From Parietaria judaica (Eukaryota; Streptophyta; Magnoliopsida; Rosales; Urticaceae): DNA of 64,000 bases. Shown piece by piece: positions 57,563-64,000 of this stretch. The stretch lies in the NCBI GenBank assembly GCA_954871525.1, contig OX940868.1, positions 11,522,056 through 11,586,055 on the forward strand, read 5' to 3'. The position numbers and the translations under genes are program-made. Every line of letters begins with the position of its first letter. The stretch's first letter is position 1. The notes under the pieces were generated by a model. It saw nothing but the letters and a program-made list of their open reading frames with translations, was not told the origin of the DNA and made no database searches.

Positions 57563-57987
57563 TTCCTAGCTATTTGTCGTCAAACAGGTGAAAATATGCA
57601 CGGAATTAAGTAATAAGGAAAAAAACTAAATTATTTTTGTAAACACAAATACCGCTATGTGTGTAACTATAGAGGTATACCAGAGTATCTAGAGGTAACT
57701 TGGAAAGAAGATAGCGGGAATGCGCGTCGTATCTTGGATTAGTGTCTTACTAGGTTATCATCTACTATGTAAGGGTTTGGGAGCAAACATAAACTTAGTT
57801 TATGAAATGAATTATATATTGTTCGCCGATGGTTGTAAAATGATCAAGATCGTAGAGGTAACAATAGAGGTATACCGCAGTACCTAGTGGTAACTTGACT
57901 TCATCTCATATTGAATCTAATCCGCTAGTAAAAGATTCATGCCCGCTATATCATGTAAATAATAGGGGTAGGTAGATATCCGCACTA
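57563..57987. other. Continuation of the element split by Copia
   Basis: Non-coding. Two related segments ('tagaggtataccagagta', ~57,670, and 'tagaggtataccgcagta', ~57,865) repeat at ~195 bp spacing and share the 'taccgc' core with 47.0-47.3 and 59.4-61.0 kb. Confidence 0.5.
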
Positions 57988-59135
57988 TCACGGTGATAAG
58001 TATGGACCCCACGTCCTGATTGACCCACGACGGGGAGGAGACCCGTTCCCTCTACGACGCCACCCTATTGTCCAGATATTGTACACAATCCACAAAAGAC
58101 GACAATGCTGGGAAGCATTGGGGTAAGTCGCTTCGTCGTCAATCATTGAGAGGCACCCGGAAATGCCTATGTGACCGGGGTAGGGATGCCTACGCAGAAC
58201 ACCGGGGTAGGGATGTCTACGCAGAACCCATTCCCTATAAAAGTACCTCCAAACCTCGTCCTCCAACCGAAGATGCGCACTATCCTGAAATGTATCAGTG
58301 GGTAGCTCCACAATGTTGTGATACCATTGTATCAGGCCAAAATCATGCAAGGATTCGGTGTTTACCAACAGATTCAGGTTCTTTTCTCCACAATAAAACA
58401 CCCTGATCCACGACGGCAATACTCTTGGCTTCCTCAGACCATTTTGCATCGCATTGGCCGGAGGCACCCGACTCACCTCTAATGGAAGAACCCCCGTGGT
58501 GTAGAAGTATTACTCCTTCTTGAAGGAATGCTCGAACCCTATTCCTCCTCCCAGAAAACAGCCCCGAATTTGGTGTGCGGTTTTATCTCGTACAACAAAC
58601 CTCCAACTCGCACCAGACCGCGTACTTTCAAAACTTCATCGTTAGTAGGTAGCCGACCCCGCCACCAAAAATGCACCACACAGAGACCTGATATGAACCT
58701 GTAGGTGTCAGGACCCAATTGGTAAGGCTCCAGCTCGATTGAGTAGCAGAACCTAATGAAGAATTCATGCAAAGACAACAATGCCTTTGCCGCCATGTGT
58801 TCCGGCGTCCACGGAGAAGCACCCACAAAATCCCGAATCTTTGGAGGTTTCGGGGTACTGAAATCGAACGTTTCCGCCCCTTTCCAATGAAGGTACGGGA
58901 TGCGATTTACCAAAAAAGTGGCACTCCGTGCCCCAACGCCAAAGGCATTTTGAATCCTCTTCATCCACAAACTGCTGGTAACGGGCCTCATTTGGCGCCG
59001 GGAGCACACCATATCGGCATTGTTGATGGAGTCGGCCATGAGAGAATATGAGTAAGTATTAGAGATTGAGTCAATCAGGCTTTCACGATAACTCTTTGTG
59101 AAGGAACTTCCATCACTGCCAGTTATAATGCGCAT
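57988..59135 (-). pseudogene. Transposon-type ORF, two frames, possibly 'gypsy-type transposase' domain
   Basis: Frame 1 (59,135-58,539, 198 codons) contains TPEHMAAKALLSLHEFFIRF, IELEPYQLGPDTYRFISG and LPTNDEVLKVRGLV. This resembles the 'putative gypsy-type transposase' domain found in plant elements (EFF...PxQLxPN...P). Similarity is by eye and weak. It ends in TAG at 58,539 and resumes out of frame (58,476-57,988) with LPSWIRVFYCGEKN and a duplicated RRHPYPG caused by a 24-bp tandem duplication at ~58,165-58,212. The stop and frame change suggest decay, or an unseen intron. Orientation is opposite to the DUF1985/Ulp1 ORF on the other side of the Copia insertion. Confidence 0.45.
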
Positions 59136-59890
59136 AATTTGAAAATGAAAGGTCGCATGCTTGGTAACAAGCGTAATTCTCGGTAATAATAATAATAATA
59201 ATTAATTATCCGTTACATATACATTTAATGAAACTATGAAAGGTTTAGTTTCCATAAAAAAAAAAAGCACGAGACATCAAACTGCCCACCATACGAAGCA
59301 CCTCATCCCACCTATGAGCATCTACATTGTATATCCACTTTCCCTAACAACTGACGCTCGCCAAGACAAAGGCAACAAGAAAATGAAAACGAATCAAACC
59401 CGAAATTCAAATACCTTAACACTAACCACGGTCCACGATACATATTACCGCTACTTTATACACAATGTCATGTAGTGGTTACATATGGTGTCTACTTCAG
59501 GAGATACCTTTTTCACTAGCTCGACGTACAACTGTTTCAACCTTGAAGGTCTATCTGGTGTCCGAATATATGATTCGAAGTCAGGTTCATCAGCAATGGC
59601 TATTGGCTGAGTACTGTGATCAACTGGCTAATAAGTTAATTTTAAATCAAATTGTCAAACAATATCAAATTTGTTATACAACAACTCCTTCAAATCAGAA
59701 ATGTTGTTTAAAGCACACTTTTCAACGGTTAAAGCAGTTGCAGTATCACTTATTCCCTCCCACCACCACTTGTAACGATATCTATCGAAATTCCATTCTC
59801 CGCCAAGACTGACAATCAAAAGGTAATCATTCATCCTGCAAATGAAAAGATACTTCAATCTTAAATTAAACTGCTATAGGATTATAGGAT
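59136..59890. other. Non-coding DNA
   Basis: Holds an (ATA)n run at about 59,185-59,200, and the 'ttaccgctactttatac' core near 59,447. Short ORFs here have no recognisable similarity. Confidence 0.45.
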
Positions 59891-59899
59891 ACAACTATA

Positions 59900-60720
59900 T
59901 TATAACGTTTTGTAGCGGTAAGTTTTCAACCGAGTTTAATAATTCATAGAGTACGAACTGAATTCGGCCTACAGATCACGGTACCGCTACATAATATATT
60001 CATAGCGCATAATTTATAAACAATTGAAAACAACAATTTGGTACTTGATTACAGTGGCTAATCTTAGTTTATATTTTAAGGATTCATATAGTACATTCGG
60101 CCTACAAATCTCAGTACCGATACATAAGACATTAATACCGCTATATTTTGTCCACAAATTGAAAACAATAATAAAATTACGTTATTATACTGGGATAACA
60201 TTACCTTATATTTTAATGATCCAGATAGTACATTCTACCAACATATAGCGGTACATCTATATAATATATCGATACCGCTATATTCCACAAATTGAAGACA
60301 ATAATAAAATTAATTTATTATATTGGGATAACCTTACCTTATATTTTAATGATCCAGAGAGTACATTCTGCCTACATATAGCGGTACCTCTATATAATAT
60401 ATCCATACCGCTATAGTTTCTCCACAAATTGAAAACAATAATAAAATTACTTTATTATACTGGGATAACCTTACCTTATATTTTAATGATCCAGGGAGTA
60501 CATTCTGCCTACATATAGCGGCACCTGTATATAATATATTCACACCGCTATATTTTCTTCACAAATTGAAAACAATAATAAAATTACTTTATTATACTGG
60601 GATAATCTTACCTTATATTTTAAGGATCCAGAGAGTACATTCTGCGTACAGATATCGGTACCTCTATATAAAATATACATACCGCTATTTATCCAGAACA
60701 ACAATAAAATTTGATTACAC
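59900..60720. repeat. Tandem array, ~133-137 bp unit, about six copies
   Basis: ACATATAGCG recurs at 60,241, 60,374 and 60,511, a related form (acagatatcg) follows at 60,648, and two older units precede. Each unit carries 'agcggtacc', 'ataccgctat' and 'ttatattttaatgatcca'. It resembles a subterminal or promoter-type array of a large DNA transposon. Confidence 0.85.
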
Positions 60721-61246
60721 ACCTTCGAATGAGTCAATTCTTGATATACAATCAAACTGAAAGATTCGCTTACCGTTGGCTGGGTAACGAAGAAGACAAA
60801 GAGAAGGAATACGGTGAATCGGCGAAAAAATAATAGGAGCTTAGGGTTTCTCGGCAATTGGGGAATCGAAGAAGAAAACGAATAACAGAGGATAGAGAAA
60901 TAGGGAAGGAAAGAAATAATATTAAAAAGGAGGAGAGAGAAAAATAATAATAAAATAAGAGGAGAGAAAATCGAGCCCAACGAACTATAAGTGGGCCCCA
61001 CTTCGTTTAATGAAGGGTATCAACCAAACATGTGAACACTACCGAGGTATAACCTAATACCAAATCCCAAATAAGGTCATTCCTGTAATTTACCCCTCCT
61101 ATTATATAAAATGGATAGTCTCAGCAAAAGTGTCAATAGATTTAGAAAGAGCATGGATAATTTTTAGTTCTTTTTTTATTTATTTATTCGGACAAAGTAT
61201 CAATACCCTGATTTATGTATAAGATAGGTAAATTTTTATTTATTAT
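60721..61246. other. Flank of the 135-bp array
   Basis: A purine-rich stretch (60,780-60,970) looks like a minus-strand CT-rich leader, followed by 'actaccgaggtataaccta' (61,034). An outer end of the second element family probably lies near here, but I found no TIR or TSD. Confidence 0.4.
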
Positions 61247-61958
61247 TGTTGAGGTACGATTTTTTTCACATCAATTTACATCGATACGAAAAAATTTATC
61301 TCTGTCGTTTTTTAACTTGGGCTTTGATCGGAAAAGCCCAATACCAACAAGAGGCCCATTGACAAAGTTAAAAGGGCAAAGGAAGAAGCCAACGGTCAAG
61401 AAAAATATGCCCGGCGAAGATACTCGTCGACGAGGATGTGCCCACCAGTATAACCTCGTCGATGAAGCCTCATCGACAAAGTCTCATCGCTAGTAGAGAC
61501 CGAAGGAGAAAAGAACTAAATATGAAAGTAAAGCGATCAAGCATAATCTCACAATGAGATCGGTAAGCATACGACGAGAATGAAAGCAATGAGGAGAAAA
61601 CGGTGCAGAATGAGCAGCGCCTTAGAGCTAACGACGACAATCACGACCATGATTATTGCATTGTAATTAAGGCAACTATGAGAGAATTAAACGCATTTTG
61701 TAACTGACCATTTATAATGTTTGATTTTAAATATTAGTATCTATAAATAGTGAGCTAAACGATGTAAAAGGGACCGGAAATCATTGACAATAAATACGAC
61801 ATTCTCACACCAAAAATTTTGAACCTTCTTACTTTCTTCAAACTCATTTTCATCGACGTGATTTAATTTTAACGAAAAGACCCAGTTCTTAGGTAACTTA
61901 AGAACAGAATTACACCAATCGTGACTCTGTGACCGCAGAGGTGTTTTTTACCTCAACA
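61247..61958 (+). mobile_element. Candidate solo LTR, 712 bp
   Basis: Starts TGTTGAGGTA and ends TACCTCAACA, a perfect 10-bp terminal inverted repeat with TG...CA ends. Inside, a TATA box (CTATAAATAG, ~61,739) is followed by a polyadenylation-like AATAAA (~61,789), in the order expected for U3-R-U5. There is no internal region on either side. Only TAT is shared by the flanks, so the expected 5-bp TSD is not shown. Confidence 0.65.
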
Positions 61959-62081
61959 TATCAATTATCTCTGATCTACATACCTTTTTTTGATTCACCA
62001 TTCCTCGCTCCACATTTTCTTGAAGATTGGTGATGGTTAGACTCACGTATAGTGGCCCATAGGTCCTATTATTTAATTGGT

Positions 62082-62126
<45 letters not shown>

Positions 62127-64000
62127 TAAATCTAATTAGTTTAATTAAGAAAAATCTTAGGAATTGATCTGTCTATTTATGTTAGTTTTATTCTCCATCA
62201 AAGAAAATTTGTCATACTACAGAAATTAAGAGAGAGAAGCGCAATTCCGGCGATCAATCGTTTCCGTTACAATTTTGATCATGGATCAAGGTACGGTTTC
62301 TTGATATAATATTCATATGTGAAAATCATCTTGTTCTAAGATCTAGTTCGGTGTTGGAAACAATGGAACCTTCTTCTTCCCAATATATAAATGCTAAATC
62401 GTTGACTCAAATACAAATTGAAGACGACGACGACGACGTACTCTGAATCTGTAAGCCTTTATCACCCAATGAAAAATGTAAGAAAATCAACGACGAACAA
62501 AATTTTGTATATTGAGAAAACGTTTTCCCCATGTGTTTAATGCTTTGGTATATGCTTATACTTATAGCTAAACCTAAGAGCATGCAAACTTTCAGATATT
62601 GATATGAAAAATGCTAAAAACGTTCGACCGTTGGTTTTTATTCATTTATAGTATCTATTATTATTAAACATCTTTAATATTCATAAAAACATAAATTTCA
62701 TTTAATAGAGAAAATATGCTACGGTTTAGTCATACAAAAAACATTTTTAGATCTTTAAAATAGAAACCATGTCTTTTATTCATAAAACCATGCAACATGT
62801 TTAAGAACATTGTTTAGTTCTTTATTTTTTTTGTCATTATATTTAGTAAACATGTTGTGTGAAGACTTGTCATGAAAACAAAAGTTTCGACAAGTTTGTT
62901 GAAGATCAGCGCATTTACAGAAGAGTCAAAGATCTTCGTCAGAGTTATTGTCACGATCCTACAGCTCATTCATTATCGTGATATGAATGATGTTGGAATC
63001 GGTTTGATTGAAGGTATCTGTTGTACCTTTAATTCCCTTGATCGGGGGATCCTTGATTGTCTGATTTGAAAGCCAAGAAGACCGGCCTATTTAGCCTTTG
63101 TGTGGATGTATATGAACATCGAGCACTTTGAACGTAAACATACTTATTTGCTTGATTTAGAGCTGGAGATCTTGAGATCTCATTCATGGAGTGACGGCAA
63201 GATGTGGACAGTTGAAGCATCGCAAGATCGGTCTTAAGAGAAGCATCATTTTTCCCTTGGAATTAGATCACCAGTTTTGCTTGGCCTTAAGGGGGATTTA
63301 GGTTTGTGCCCTGTATAGTAGGTTTCCAAGAGGGGTTTCCCAAACTGCGTTACCAAATCCCCCTCAAGGCCAAGAATTTGGGTTTGTGCCTTGCATAGTA
63401 GGTTTCTAAGAGGAGTTCGCGAACTGGGTTACCGAATATTGCGTCTTCTTTTATAATTTACTCTATACGCATATTTGGTAATCTAACTATTATTGTGTGT
63501 ATTGATATACTTGTCTCAACATTATATAGTTAACATTGTAAGTATCCAATTTCAATCGGTTGTGCATGTTAATTTTAGGACTCATTGACAGAGAAAAAGT
63601 AACACAATTTTATTTTATTTTTTTTGTAAATGATCTATTGAACTCTCGCTGATCCTGCTCTCATTGGTTTTCAAATAAGCAAATGACATTGCAAATTGCA
63701 ACAATAATAGAATCTAATAGGAAGTTGTCTATGATCTATACAAAACTATTATATTGTAAAGTAAATGTCAGAAAAGCACAACTGATTCTTAACTCCAATT
63801 TTTTCTAGATATAAAATGAGAAATTTGCCAGAAAAGAACCTGAAGTTGGAGTTTGTAACTCCAACAAAGGTTAAAATAAGCGGTAAACATAACTAATTAC
63901 ATGTTTTTATTACATTTTATGAAGAATTCTAATTCTTAAGGAAGAAAGTTTATACCAATATTATTAACATCACAGCTTTGCAACAATTCAAATCATTCAC
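61959..64000. other. Non-coding right flank with (TAA)n and a local duplication
   Basis: A perfect (TAA)n microsatellite is at about 62,083-62,124. From 63,280 a ~85-bp unit with 'ggtttgtgcc' and 'atagtaggttt' is duplicated (63,300-63,350 and 63,380-63,430). Inverted pieces TGGCCTTAAGGGGGATTT and AAATCCCCCTCAAGGCCA (63,282 and 63,352) could form a hairpin. Short ORFs (for example 62,872-63,069) match nothing I know. Confidence 0.5.

Noticed and set aside
58020..59051. Plus-strand ORFs at 58,020-58,406 and 58,767-59,051
   Set aside because: Shadows of the minus-strand transposon-type frames; no conserved motifs.
62286..62460. Possible first exon (ATG GAT CAA G|gtacgg) and a short Asp-rich ORF
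   Set aside because: No downstream exon or family similarity could be found in the window.
1..64000. tRNA, rRNA or other structural RNA genes
   Set aside because: No cloverleaf with A/B boxes or rRNA-like segment was seen by eye; the tRNA-Met matches are retroelement primer-binding sites.

Overview
This is a plant nuclear genomic window, almost certainly from a eudicot. It carries a six-exon laccase, a chloroplast GIY-YIG/glutaredoxin fusion found only in plants, and many GT-AG introns in AT-rich DNA. About three quarters of it is transposable elements. I cannot name the species.

Layout. 1-5.4 kb: old repeats, comprising a small MITE, a 5'-truncated LINE with a broken reverse transcriptase, a decayed LTR-type remnant, and a clean hAT MITE with an 8-bp target duplication. 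5.4-9.7 kb (minus): an apparently intact laccase of 557 residues with a near-perfect miR397 site. 9.7-12.8 kb: AT-rich intergenic DNA. 12.85-40.04 kb: a three-level nest. A short hAT element was interrupted by a small non-autonomous LTR retrotransposon, whose 3' LTR was interrupted by a 24.8-kb CACTA (En/Spm) element. All three target duplications are readable. 40.2-41.1 kb: a Mutator-like element with a MITE inside it. 42.3-43.9 kb (minus): GRXS16. 44.9-61 kb: remains of a second large element family (DUF1985/Ulp1-type ORF, an unrecognised ORF, an array of ~135-bp repeats), split by a 10.3-kb minus-strand Copia element. That Copia element carries an intact three-exon foreign-looking gene where gag and integrase should be. 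61.2-62.0 kb: a candidate solo LTR. The rest is non-coding.

The outstanding feature is the giant CACTA element at 14,557-39,341. It has 13-bp CACTA termini and an AGA target duplication. It encodes an intact 1,059-residue TNP2-type transposase, a Ptta/En/Spm-plus-Ulp1 fusion interrupted by one stop codon, and a 482-residue 'putative plant transposon protein'. Its centre is a 9.2-kb tandem array of five ~1.8-kb units. Each unit encodes, on the opposite strand, a ~147-residue protein with an acidic N-terminus, an AT-hook-like RG tract and a C2HC/BED-like zinc finger. A divergent paralogue lies just outside the array. The element is filled with a palindromic octamer of type GCCNNGGC (commonly GCCGCGGC), dense at both ends, between genes and inside every array unit (about 18 per unit by hand count). 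I infer that the zinc-finger proteins may be site-binding accessory factors, like TNPA of En/Spm, and that array growth multiplies both gene and binding sites. The family names, splice sites and duplications are read from the sequence; that functional link is not.
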